Positions 19,725-30,134 of a DNA stretch of 43,203 bases are shown here, in pieces (positions within the stretch are counted from its first letter, which is position 1; every line of letters begins with the position of its first letter). The DNA is from Mastigamoeba balamuthi. Its lineage: Eukaryota; Evosea; Mastigamoebida; Mastigamoebidae. The stretch lies in NCBI GenBank assembly GCA_902651635.1, contig CACRSC010000038.1, positions 1-43,203 on the forward strand, in the 5' to 3' direction. A model generated the notes under the pieces. It was given only the letters and a program-made list of their open reading frames with translations. It was not told the origin of the DNA and made no database searches. A program made the position numbers and the translations under genes.

Positions 19725-20919
19725 TTACAAAAGAAAGCCGAGGTCGACGTTTTTGTGGCCGGTCCCGAGGTAGAAGGAGCCGTAGTGCACGGTGCCCGGG
19801 AGGTGGTACGCGTAGTAGCCAGGCCACGTGAGCGACCTGATGGTAACCGCCCCCGTCGAGTCGTTGGGCACGATCGCCCAGCTCTCCTTGGGCTTGTCGT
19901 CGCTCAGCACGTCGAGAAAATCAATTGTCTTGGACAGTCCCGCGCGGTCCAGCAGTGGCCGCTTGAGGAGCGTCTTCATCGGCCTGAGGTGCATGTACGC
20001 CGCCGGCTTCCTGCCCTCGTTCGAGTCGAGTCCTGGTTTTAAGGGCGCGCAGATCGAGTCAATTCAAGAGTGAATTCAATTGAATATGAGACCTTTGAAG
20101 CTGGGGTTCGGGATGACATTGTGCTCGGCGGTGAGGACGAAGGCGCCGCGGGGCACCACGCTGGTGGCCTCGTCGATGCACTTGATGAGGTGCGCCAGGC
20201 GCCTGTCCTCGAGGATGGACACCTTGCGCACCGTCGGTATGGGCCCGTCCTCCTCGACCTGCTCGTCCGTCTCCTCCTCGCTCTCCTCCTCCTCCTCTGT
20301 GCTGCCGTCCGGCACGTCCATCCGAACTGGCGGGAAGGAGCACATCAGGTGAGTGCCACCACTCCCCTCGCTCAGGTGGCGCACCGCGGGGAGCACGCGC
20401 AGCAGCGGCCTCGGCCTTCTTCGCCTGGCGCCTCGCCTCCTCCTCCTTGATCTCTGCCGCAGGGGCGTGAGACCCAACGGGGCACCTAAGGACGGCGGTG
20501 AGACTGACCTGCTTCGGTCAGCGGGACCTCGAGCACGTGCTCCGTCGCCGGGTTGCCCGTCAGCCTCTCGATGATCGTGTTGCAGTGCGCCGAGATGACC
20601 TTGTCGACGTCCACCAGCGCCACCCACTCGATGCCGTCGTGGCTGTGCCAGCAGCCCCAGCGATCAGTCCCCTCCCCAGAGGTGCACGGCCGCACCTGTA
20701 GAAGAACTTGCGGTCGAAGAGGGTCTCGCGGGAGCCCTTGGCGATGAGGTAGTCGCGGGCCACGCCGAGGATCCTGCCCCAGAGGAAGACGTGCTCGAGC
20801 TTGTTGTCGCGCTTGAGGGCGGCCAGCGAGCCCCGGAGGGCCGCGCGCTGCTCCACGCTGAGGGCGACGCCGCACGCCGCGAGGTGGGTCAGGCCCGTGC
20901 TGATGTCCCTGTAGTCCAT
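19725..20919 (-). CDS. RSPH9: Radial spoke head protein 9 homologue, five exons
   Basis: Model: 20919-20696, 20642-20509, 20453-20385, 20326-20093, 20032-19725; 322 aa, four introns of 53-60 bp, all phases agree. RSPH9 is a core subunit of the radial spoke head of motile 9+2 axonemes. Family landmarks: KRDNKLEHVFLWGRILGVARDYLIA near residue 36, DGIEWVALVDVD, VPRGAFVLTAEHNVIPNPSF, and the strongly conserved end ESWAIVPN ... IRSLTWPGYYAYHLPGT ... GTGHKNVDLGFLL. It is longer than human RSPH9 (276 aa), mainly through an acidic insert (STEEEEESEEETDEQVEEDG) and a charged linker in exon 3. Its presence argues that this organism builds, or recently built, a beating flagellum. Confidence 0.92.
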
Positions 20920-21431
20920 GGGCGCGGGGGTGTTGGCTGGCGGGTCTACACGGGGGCAACTATTTTTAAAGCGGTGCTGGGCAGCTAAAAATAGCTCTCG
21001 TGACGTTGCTGAGAATCTTATCAGGAGGAGTATCTACCACCAGGTAGCTGGCCAGTCAACAGAGGAAGGGGGATCGTCTTATTCACTATGCATTACGACC
21101 AATTGTTCTCAAGACTTTTTTCGGAGAGGTCTTAGAAACAATTGTAAAAAAAACCCCCTTCTTTCCGCACCTCCGCACCTCTGCCATCACCCTCAGGGAT
21201 TTTATTAACGGTAATATTAATTGCGCGGTTGAGGGCTCCACGGGTCCCTCCCACGAGTGTTGCATCCCTGGGAACCCGAAATTGGATAGCGTTGGTTTGT
21301 TTTCCTATCAACTCCTGATTTTTAGAAAACCGGGGTGCATAAAAGCGAGGGCTGAGCGCATCTTCAGTCCCTTTTTTATCGTCTCGCCCGCGTTTCACCG
21401 GGTGCCTTCGGTCAACTGGCTTTGCAACGCC
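20920..21431. promoter_or_regulatory. Divergent region RSPH9 / ABCB with a long hairpin
   Basis: 512 bp between divergent starts, with much lower GC than the neighbouring exons. It contains TATTTTTAAA near 20960 and an inverted repeat: CAATTGTTCTCAAGAC (21100-21115) and GTCTTAGAAACAATTG (21129-21144), 14 of 16 positions pairing. Function unknown; promoter content inferred from gene orientation. Confidence 0.35.
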
Positions 21432-24400
21432 ATGTCGCATCAAGCCGAGAGGAAGCCGGGCATGCAGGACGACGCCGCGTCCGCGGTGCTCTCGTCTCGT
21501 CAGCAGTCGCCCGCCTCCTGCGTGGATGACGGAATCGACGGTATCGACTTGAATGTCGTCGAGGTGCTCCCGCCGCCAGTCAACCCCTACGCCACCGCGG
21601 ACCTGCCCTTTGTCGGCAAGGGGCGGAAGCCGCCGCCGAAAACGTACAAACACGTTCAGAGACGCGCAGTGACGCGCCCGAACACCCAAACCCCTCAATC
21701 TCAGTTTTTCCGGGGTTATTCCTCTGCCTCACTGCTCGTGGATTGTTCCACTGGTTTTGTCCAACGGGACACTTTTTTCCCCTCCAGACGTGCCGGCGGT
21801 TTGCACCGCCGGTCCTCCCCTCACCCGCGTGCCCCTCGCCCCGCCGCGCAGGGTCGGGATGATCCAGATGTTCCGGTTCGCGACCAAGTTTGACGTGTGC
21901 CTGATCCTGTTTGGCATCGTCTGCGCCACCGCGAACGGCGTTCTGAACCCCCTCTACACCATCCTGCTGTACGTGTGTGGGGCACCCCTTCGCACCGGGC
22001 AGCCATTCTCACGCCTCCCTCGTGCAGCGGGAACATGATCGACTCGTTCGCTCCGGAGATGATAGCAATATTGTCGGGTTCTTCTTCAAGCCACGTCACC
22101 CAAGACAGTGCGCCGAACTCTGCGATATCCATTATGCCGTCCTTCCTTCTCACTCGGGCGCTTCTCTTCTCCCCACACCCCCACACCCCACCCCCTCCCA
22201 TTTCCCCCAGCCGGAGATGTGTCGCAGGACACCATCAGGAGGAACGCGTTTGTGCTGCTGTTCCTGGGCATCGCCTCGCTGGTGCTGCACTTTCTGTACG
22301 TCGTCTCCATGTCCATCTCGGCGCAGCGCCAGAGCGTCGAGATACGCAGGGTGTACGTCGAGAGCGTGCTCTGCCAGGAGATGGGCTGGTTCGACTCGCG
22401 CGCCGTCGGCGAGCTCACGACGCGCCTGTCGGACGTCGCGAAGATCCAGGAGGGCATCAGCGAGCGCGTGGGCACCGTGTTCCAGCTCGTCGCGATGGCC
22501 ATCGGCGGCTGGATCGTCGCCTTCGTCACCGGCTGGAAGCTCTCGCTGATCCTGCTCTCGACGATGCCGCTCTCGGTGCTCTCGATGGGCATCTTCTCGA
22601 CGGTCTTCGGCAAGATGGTCGTCAAGGCGCAGGACCACTACGCCCACGCAGGCAAGATCGCCGAGGAGTTCATCTCGTGCATCCGCACGGTCACGGCGTT
22701 CGGCATACAGCGCGACGCCGTCGACCGCTACGACGCGCAGCTGATCAAGACGAGGCGCACGGGGTACATGAAGGGCCTGGCGATGGGGTCGTCGCTGGGA
22801 TTCATCTGGCTGATCATGTTCGGCACGTACGGGCTGGCGTTCTGGTACGGCTCCAAGCTCTCGGGCGACGTCAAGTTCAGCACCGTCGGCAACTTCCTCA
22901 AAATCACCCGCAAGATGGAGCCCGGCAAGATCGTCACGGTGTTCTTCGGCATCATGATGGGCGTGCAGAACATCGGGCAGCTCGGGCCGCTGGTCAACAC
23001 CATCGTCGAGGCGCGCGGCTGCGCCTTCGAGGTCTTCGCGACGATCGACCGCAAGTCGCTCATTGACAAGCGCAAGAAGGAGGGCCAGCTCATCAGCATC
23101 AAGGGCGACATCGAGTTCCGCAACGTCTACTTCCGCTACCCGACTAGGCCCGACGTCGAGATCCTCAAGGACTTTAGCCTGAAGATCAAGAGCGGCCAGA
23201 CGGTGGCGTTCGTGGGTGCCAGCGGGTGCGGCAAGAGCACAGCAGTCTCGCTGCTCGAGAGGATGTACGACGTGGCCTCGGCCTACGGCGCGGTCCTCAT
23301 CGACGGCGTCCCGATTCAGGACATCAACATCGAGTGCCTCCGCAGCCAGATCGGCGTCGTTGCTCAGGAGCCCGTCTTGTTCGCGAAGACCATCGGGGAG
23401 AACATCGCCCTCGGTGCCGTGGTAAGCAGCGGAGAGGCGTTGCCCGCAGCTCGCACTGACGGATTGCCGCCGACAGGAACCGGTGACTGACGAGGAAATC
23501 GAGACTGCGGCAAAGAGGGCCAACGCGCACTCGTTCATCTCGCAGCTCCCTGCGGGGTACAACACGCTCGTCGGAGAGCGCGGCACGCAGCTCTCCGGAG
23601 GCCAGAAGCAGCGCATCGCAATCGCCAGAGCTCTCATTCGCAAGTGCGGACTGCCTCCGACGCCGCTGGCGCCAAACACAACTGACTCGGGCGACACACC
23701 CGCCCACAGGCCCAAGCTTCTCATGTTCGACGAGGCGACCTCTGCCCTCGACGCTGAGAGCGAGCGGATAGTCCAGGACGCCATCGATGAGATCTGCCAC
23801 GGGGTGACCTGCATCATCATTGCACATCGCCTGTCAACTGTGCGCAACGCGGACATGATCGTGGCGTTCCAGTCTGGCCGAGTCATCGAGACGGGCACGC
23901 ACGAGCAGCTGATGGAGAAGAAGGGCCTGTACCATAAGCTGCTCATCAAACAGCAGCTGAAGGGCGACAGCAAGAAGCAAGCCCACAAGAACGTAAAGGC
24001 AAAGGCAGCAGAAAAAAAGGCATCCGATGCAGAGGATGTGCAAAAGGCAGAGAAGGCTCCGTCGTCTGTCAAGATCCTTACCCTCATGCGCGCGTTCAGC
24101 CTGCTGCAGCCCGATTGGCTGATCGTTCTGATCGCCTCGATTTCGGCCTTCGTCAACGGGGCCGTGTTCCCTGTCTTTGCTCTGATTTTCAGCGAGGCAA
24201 GCCCGACGCGGCAGCGCTCTCTCGGCCTCCCTCCTCTTACATCGCGCCCTCGCAGGTCATCGCGGAGCTGTTCTACGTGCCGCATCTGCCGGGGGGAGAT
24301 GACCATGCGCATGACAACAAGGTCTCGCTGTGGTCGATCGGCTTCCTCATTCTTGGAGTGGTCGCGTGTGTTTCGCAGTTCCTCACGTTGGGGCTCATAG

Positions 24401-26198
24401 AAGTCTCTGGAGAGCGCCTCACAAAGTATGTTCCTCTCTTGGCACGCGCGCCACCCACTCAATGCAATACTGTCAGGTACCTCCGATTCGAGAGCTTCAA
24501 GGCGATGCTGAGGCAGGAGATCGGCTGGTTTGACTACAAGCAGGTCAGCACTCACTTTGCAAGTACTCTGCGCTGACACCCGTCGATCAGAACATGACTG
24601 GAGTGCTGGCCACGAGGCTGGCGACAGAGGCGACGATGGTGCACGGCATCACCGGCAACCAGCTCACGCTCATCCTCTCGATGGCGGCCTCGCTCATCTC
24701 GGGCATCGTCATCGCGTTCACCGGCAGCTGGAAGGTGGCGCTGGTCGTCCTTGCGGTCGTGCCTCTCATGGCCGGCGCCGCGGCCACGGACATGCGGTTC
24801 ATGACGGTCCACCAGCTGGAGCAGAAGACCGCGTATGAATCTGCCGGCCAAGTCGCTGCGGAGGCGTTCGAGAACCCTCGCACCGTGCTCATCATGGGCC
24901 GCGAGGGCTACTTCACAAACGAGTACCTCAAGGCCGTCAAGCGCCCGATGAAGAAGGGATTCCGGGCGACGTTCCTCCATGCCATCTCTGGCGGCCTCAT
25001 GGACGTGCGTCTCGCAGCCCAGCGCGCTTAGCACGACTGAAACAATTCGCTTGCTCGCAGGCGTGCTCCATGTGGATTGCAGCTCTCGCTCTGTGGTACG
25101 GCGGGAAGCTCGTGGCGAACCCTCACGAGCACGTGAAGTTCAACGACGTCATGAAGGCGCAGACGGGAGTCATGTTCGGTGCCATCTCCATCGGGCAGCT
25201 GACTGCGTTCCTTCCCGACTACGGCAAGGCCATGGCAGCAGCACAGCACATCTTCGAGCTGCTGGACAGGAAGCCGCTGGTCCCCCCGCCCCTGGGCCTG
25301 GCGCCTGCAGGCCCGTGCCAGAACGAGAGGCTCGTGCAGAAGCTCGACGCCCAGAGGAGGTCCGAGACCAGGTCGATGGGCGACATCGTGGAGGACCTGA
25401 AAGGAGATATTGAGTTCCGCAACGTGGAGTTCGAGTACCCGACCCGCCCCGGTCTGCCCATCCTCAGGGGCATCAACCTGCACGCCAGGCCAAACCAGAC
25501 CCTCGCACTCGTCGGCAGCAGCGGCTGCGGGAAGGTGAGAGGCCTCTCTGCCCCGCGGCGTGTCGCGTTGACCTGAACACTCACCTATTTTCCCGTCGCA
25601 GAGCACTGTGATCTCACTTCTGGAGCGCATGTACAACCCGCTGGCCGGGGAGGTGCTGCTGGACGGGAAGCCACTGGATACGCTCGATGTCAGCTGGCTG
25701 CGATCGCAGATGGGTCTCGTCGGCCAGGAGCCCGTCCTCTTTGGCGGCACGATCCGCGACAACATCGCGCACGGCAAGCCCGGAGCCTCGATGGACGAGA
25801 TCATCGCGGCGGCGAAGCTCTCCAACGCCCACGGCTTCATCAGCTGCTTCCCGCAGGGCTACGAGACCGTGGTGGCCGAGAAGGGCGTCACGCTTAGCGG
25901 CGGCCAGAAGCAGCGCATCGCCATCGCCCGCGCGCTGATCAGGAACCCGAGGATCCTGCTGCTGGACGAGGCCACGAGCGCCCTGGACTCGAACAGCGAG
26001 GCGGTCGTCCAGGAGGCCCTCGACAGGGCGCGCGAGGGCCGCACGACCATCGTCATCGCACACAGGCTGTCGACCATCGTCGCGGCGGACCAGATCGCCG
26101 TCTTTGACAGCGGCGTCGTCGTCGAGTGCGGGACGCACGAGCAGCTGATGGCGATGCAGGGCCACTACTACAACCTCGCCAGCCACCAGCTCAAATAG
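21432..26198 (+). CDS. Full ABCB (P-glycoprotein-type) ABC transporter, eleven exons
   Basis: Model: 21432-21643, 21852-21968, 22028-22077, 22211-23421, 23477-23643, 23710-24196, 24256-24425, 24477-24543, 24591-25004, 25061-25534, 25602-26198; 1321 aa. The layout is TMD1-NBD1-TMD2-NBD2. NBD1: Walker [10 protein letters not shown] (about 461), LSGGQKQR (about 568), Walker [14 protein letters not shown]-loop [11 protein letters not shown]2: Walker A GSSGCGK|ST (about 1120, split by an intron), LSGGQKQR (about 1220), [12 protein letters not shown] and VIAHRLST. Both sites look catalytically complete. The family exports amphipathic compounds; the substrate here is unknown. The 5' exons are least certain (21644-21851 could hide another exon). 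Intron 24197-24255 has a GC donor (GAG|gcaagc). A Lys/Ala-rich linker joins the halves. Confidence 0.92.
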
Positions 26199-26239
26199 CG
26201 AACTGGCGGCTCCAGACAACGGGACCCACCAACCCAAGC

Positions 26240-26655
26240 TCTCACCCACCGAGTCTAGCATTCACTACCTTAGTAAGGCCACGGCAACTCTCAGAAACGA
26301 TGGCACTCTCTTTGGATCTTTTCAGAACCGCCATAAGGAATGCGCACCACTGCTTCCTTGCCGCCGCCGTGGTTGGCAGCGGAGTCTCTTTTCTCGCCGA
26401 CCTTACAAAGAAGTTATGCGTGTACGTCGAGATGATCGCCGCCAAGTGCTCCGGGCCCGGCACCTTGCCCGGAAACAGCTTGTTGGCCCCCGTAATCGGT
26501 GCAGAACCCCATGTCTTGCAGCTGTGGCGAATTGCGCAGCGCGTCGATGGCGAGCGCCTCGTCGACGTGGTACGAAAAGCTCTTGTCGTCAATCCTTGTG
26601 ACTGCGCAGAGCGACAGTGACACAAGATCGTGCTCTGTCGGCCTGAGCGCGATCT
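26240..26655 (-). pseudogene. C-terminal remnant of Crinkler-like NTPase gene
   Basis: On the minus strand, reading from about 26655 leftward, a frame contains KIALRPTEHDLVSLSLCAVTR and YHVDEALAIDALRNSPQL. This resembles the E-P-L-v motif region that follows the NTPase core in Crinkler-type proteins. About 26500 the meaningful reading changes frame (to ANKLFPGKVPGPEHLAAIIS), so at least one frameshift is present. Its continuity with the minus-strand N-terminal part at 27536-28513 is interrupted by the opposite-strand segment at 26659-27533. Family assignment rests on domain order as I remember it and is moderate. Confidence 0.5.
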
Positions 26656-26658
26656 TGC

Positions 26659-27533
26659 GTGGCTCACTGCCACTGCTGCCGGATTGGTCTGTTCCTGCTC
26701 GCTCTGCACGAGCGGGATGCGGCGATGACCCCAGTCGAGTTCTTCTACCTGCAGGCGCGCGTCGACGAGGGCACCGCGTACCCCACCCAGAGGAAGTTCG
26801 TCCGCGTGCTCCAGGGCGCGGACCTCGGCGTGGACCGCCTGAACGAGCTCATCAGCCTGATCAACACGCAGCTCGTCGCCTTGACGAACCTGCCGCTCGC
26901 GTGCGCCGCGGACGAGATCCAGATACGGGATCGGATGCACGCCGAATGAGGCCTCGACGCTCTTTATGCGCGACGGGAGGCTCGATCCGAAGCATGCCCG
27001 CTCGCTTGCGTCCGTGTTCACTGGCGCCATCTGCTCCGCTAACGTCCCGCTCATCGTCCTCGGCACCAACGCCACGCAATCGCAGCTCAGCCAGCTCGCT
27101 TCACGGAGCATGAAGAGAGGTACATTCGACTACGTGTGCAGCTTCCCCGTCAACAACGAGCCGCGCGAGTCGCTCGCCAGCCTGCTCGACCTCGGCGGAT
27201 GCACCGACGGCGAGATCGACGCTGCCACAGCCGACGCGGTATCAGTGCCGTTCGCTCTATCTCCCTTCGTCAGACCCGAGGTCTACACGCGGTATCTGGG
27301 GCTACCTGCCGCCGCACTGTGGAGCTTGTTGCGCGGCAGGAACCGCTTTGCATACAGCGCTGTCCTGCTGCTGCGCGACAGCGCGTCCCACTCCAAGGCA
27401 GCGGTACTGAGGAGCGCGCTCAGTCTCGCACTGGCAGCCAACTCGGAGATCACGATCGCCAGCAACATAGTATCCGTGCTGGACCGCAACCCGTCGATAA
27501 AGCAGGAGCTCATCGGCCTGCTGTCGCCCGTCG
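26659..27533 (+). pseudogene. Inverted middle segment of Crinkler-like NTPase gene
   Basis: Plus-strand coding similarity: CRIGLFLLALHERDAAMTP (the R-x-x-fLl-x-L ... TP helix of Crinkler NTPases), then LACAADEIQ, a DEAQ-like Walker B motif. A stop at about 26947 is overcome only by a one-base frame change to NEASTLFMRDGRLDP, after which the frame runs through PLIVLGTNAT, FDYVCSFPVNNEP and LLRGRNRFAYSAVLLL (the G-R-x-R-F motif) to about 27530. The P-loop that should precede Walker B lies on the opposite strand to the right. With its flanks this makes a single gene with an inverted core. The frameshift, the lack of a start and the inversion argue for a pseudogene; assembly error is the alternative. 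Confidence 0.55.
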
Positions 27534-27535
27534 TC

Positions 27536-28513
27536 TCAGCGTGGGCACGCGGCTGGCGAGCTCGACGAGGAAGCGTGCACTGCGATTCCAGCCTCTTGGC
27601 CGCATAGACGAACTCGGAGCGGAACAGCTCCGGGTCGCTGGCCGTGGTGCTTGCGCGAGGCGGCGCCAGCGCGTCCATCTCGCGCAGCGCCGTGCGGAGC
27701 GCGGGGTCGCTGAAGTCCCGGAAGGCGTCCGGGCTGGTCGTGCTGCAGCACAGCATGTAGACGACCCACACCGACGCGTCCCGCGCGAGCTGCACCACAG
27801 ACGCCGTCTTGCCGACACCGGGCATGCCGACAAGGCACGTCAGCGACCCGGTCTCCGACACCGCGGCGGCCAGCGACTTGCCACCCATGGTGCTGGCCCT
27901 GGCGCCCGTCGCCGCGCCCAGCAGCGGCAGGCAGACGCCGTCGCGGTACGACGGCAGCGGGGCCCTGTAGAAGCGGCCGAGCCTGCGCATGTGCTCTCTG
28001 CTGGCGGCCTCGCTGGCGTATGAGAGCGCACTGGCGGGGACCTCGCCCTCGCCGACGCGGCACACGCGCAGCAGGAAGCTGACGGCGTCCTCGCGGCGCT
28101 CGAAGAGAATCCGCGACAGTTCCGTCCCCGCCCTCTGCTCCGAGTCCGAACGCTCCCTCCGGCCTGCGCCCAGGCACGAGGCCCCCTTAGCCGCAGACAA
28201 ATGGACCCCAGAGGCCCTGCACCTGAGGGCGCGGCGCCCAGAGTCCCTCGCCCCGCCTTGGCTTCGTAATGGTCCAGGATGCCGCACTTGGGCCCGACCA
28301 GGATGCCCAGGCGCTCCCAGTCCTCGGGCTTGAGCCTCAGCAGCATTCTCTCCGTCACCTTGGGCGACACGCGGGGTTCAGTTGCCGCGAGTCCAGCGTG
28401 TCAGATGACTGTGGCACCTGGTGGCGCGCAAGACAGTCCGCGTAAGCGAGGTCGACACCGGCTTCTGCGAGCCACGCCTCCCAGAACTCCTGGGGCGATG
28501 GCGGTGGCTCCAT
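27536..28513 (-). pseudogene. N-terminal part of Crinkler-like P-loop NTPase gene
   Basis: Exons on the minus strand: 28513-28418, 28358-28223, 28163 to about 27536; splice phases fit. The first two exons encode a SAM-like helical domain (FWEAWLAEAGVDLAYADCL ... LKPEDWERLGILVGPKCGIL). The third leads to a P-loop, LVGMPGVGKTASVVQLA, followed by VVYMLCCST, the usual Walker A plus strand 2 of Crinkler/STAND-type NTPases. Coding similarity ends near FVYAAKRLESQ; beyond it the minus strand is antisense to the segment at 26659-27533. Such proteins occur as host-directed effectors in oomycetes and chytrids and as genes of unclear function in many free-living protists. No signal peptide is visible here. 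Confidence 0.6.
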
Positions 28514-29127
28514 TGCTGCGTTCACCCTGCCTGGCGCGCGCGCACACACACCACACACGCGAAATAGTGGGTATCCTGTTGTTCACGTGTTCACGTTTAT
28601 CTCAAATCAGTTGCTGTGAAACAGGATACAGTATCTAGCTATTTCGGTCATCCCGAGATGAATCAGAAAACTACAGAGGCAGCCGACAGGAGACCCAGTG
28701 TTTGGCCTCGATTCGATGTAGCTCAGAAGCTTTACAATGCACTGCCGCACAGGGTTCTGCTATGTGCCACACCAATATGACTATTATGAAGAGAATGATA
28801 CAAGACCACAGAACAAGAATTGTATTTCGATTTCAATTCGGCCAATTAGGGAGGATGTGCGAGTTGGTGTGGGACCTGTATGGGCTGGTTGTCTGACCAT
28901 GGGAGCCCTGCACCACGACACTCACATTCGCTCATTCCAAGACAATCAGCACCTGGCTGAGAGCTGAATAGGCCAGCTTAGGGGGAAGCCGCTTGTTTCT
29001 CCGCCGCAACTCACGTTCACTCGTGCCGATACCCCGCATCGCTGATGATACGCGAGCACAGGGCGTCCCTGATTCCACAAATATCTTTTTGCCTGGTTTC
29101 TCTCTTCTCAAACCCGCAACCTAGACC
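28514..29127. other. Intergenic, relatively AT-rich, no gene seen
   Basis: 614 bp between the Crinkler-like remnant and PLAC8. Open frames here are short and show no domain. AAATATC at 29079-29085, about 45 bp before the PLAC8 ATG, is the reverse complement of the GATATTT motif found at other starts. Confidence 0.45.
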
Positions 29128-29805
29128 ATGTCGTGGACCTCGGGGCTGTGTGGCTGCTGCGACGACACCTCCTCGTGTGCGCTCACACACCCCCCTCCGC
29201 TCCGCTGCCACTCCCCCCAGCCCAGCCATCCCGGCCATCCCAGCCAGCCCAAGCCCAACCCCGCTTGCCCTGCTGCCGCCACAGGCCTCTGCGCGTGGCT
29301 GGTGCCCTGCTACCAGCACGGCAGGAACGTCGAGGCCTTCGGCGCCGGCCCGTGCTGCTCCAACACCTCTGCGTGCTCGCACTGCATGTGCTTCGTCCTG
29401 CTCGAGGTCCGCGCCCCCCCACCCCCCCCGCTCCCCGTCGAGAGCCGTCGGGGCGGGGCTTTCGTGCTTTTACCGGCTCTGAGAACCGCATCTTCGGCGG
29501 GCAGGCTGTCGGCAACTGCGGCTTCTGCGCTGTGGCGCTGCACAGGCAGATGGTCAGGCGCAAGTACGGCATCGAGGTGCGCCCCCTCTGCTCCCCCTCC
29601 CAGGAACCACCTCGGATTACTAACGCGTTTTTATCGTTTTTTCTTCGCCTCCGGCGGGTGGGGCGGTGACTCTGCTCCCCCCTCTCAGGGCGGCGTGTGC
29701 GGAGACGTCTGCGTGTCGTGCATGTGCCCGTGCTGCGCGCTGTCGCAGATCGCGCGCGAGATTCAGACGCGCGAGGCGCTGGTGCGCTACAACGGGCGCC
29801 GGTGA
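29128..29805 (+). CDS. PLAC8-family cysteine-rich protein, four exons
   Basis: Model: 29128-29176, 29285-29406, 29505-29576, 29689-29805; 119 aa, a normal length for the family. The translation shows the PLAC8 pattern: W-x-x-GLCGCCDDTSSC, CAWLVPCYQHGRN, a CCSNTSACSHCMCF membrane-prone cysteine cluster, HRQMVRRKYGIE, and GDVCVSCMCPCCALSQIAREI. Members sit in or at membranes and affect metal tolerance or cell size in plants and fungi; the role in protists is unknown. The exon 3 acceptor could alternatively lie 21 bp upstream. The start follows from the conserved W-x-x-GL segment only four residues in. Confidence 0.9.
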   Translation: MSWTSGLCGCCDDTSSCALTHPPPLRCHSPQPSHPGHPSQPKPNPACPAAATGLCAWLVPCYQHGRNVEAFGAGPCCSNTSACSHCMCFVLLEVRAPPPPPLPVESRRGGAFVLLPALRTASSAGRLSATAASALWRCTGRWSGASTASRCAPSAPPPRNHLGLLTRFYRFFFASGGWGGDSAPPSQGGVCGDVCVSCMCPCCALSQIAREIQTREALVRYNGRR

Positions 29806-30134
29806 GGACGGGCGCCCTCGCTCGTGGGCCGCGGCTGGTGCGGCTGTGAGGAACGCTCGTCACCTACACCACACCCCCCTCTCTTCTCTCTCTCTCTCTC
29901 TACTGTGCCTCGCATGGGGTTGTGCCCTCTGCTAGAGGTTCATTACATTTGATTATGTCCAAATCGACTGCGGCTTGGCGGGTGTGGGCTCTGGAATCGC
30001 GCAGATTCTCACAGGGGAGCCAGAGAAGATAGGCGAATCTACTGAAATCAGCCAACAAAGAAAAAAAAAGGCGCGCGGCCGCGGCGGTGCTGTGCGTGCT
30101 CTCTCGGCGTTCGCGTGGTGTTCCGAGTGTCCTG
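29806..30134. other. Spacer between PLAC8 and CBP80
   Basis: 329 bp between tandem genes. A CT run (about 29881-29902) lies in the PLAC8 3' region and an AAGAAAAAAAAAGG tract at 30059-30071 precedes the CBP80 start. Nothing else recognised. Confidence 0.4.

Noticed and set aside
22150-24579. An 809-codon minus-strand frame
   Set aside because: Antisense to both halves of the ABC transporter; composition is that of a shadow frame.
29041-29075. TGATGA followed by CTGA upstream of PLAC8
   Set aside because: Too short for a snoRNA and lacks a closing stem.
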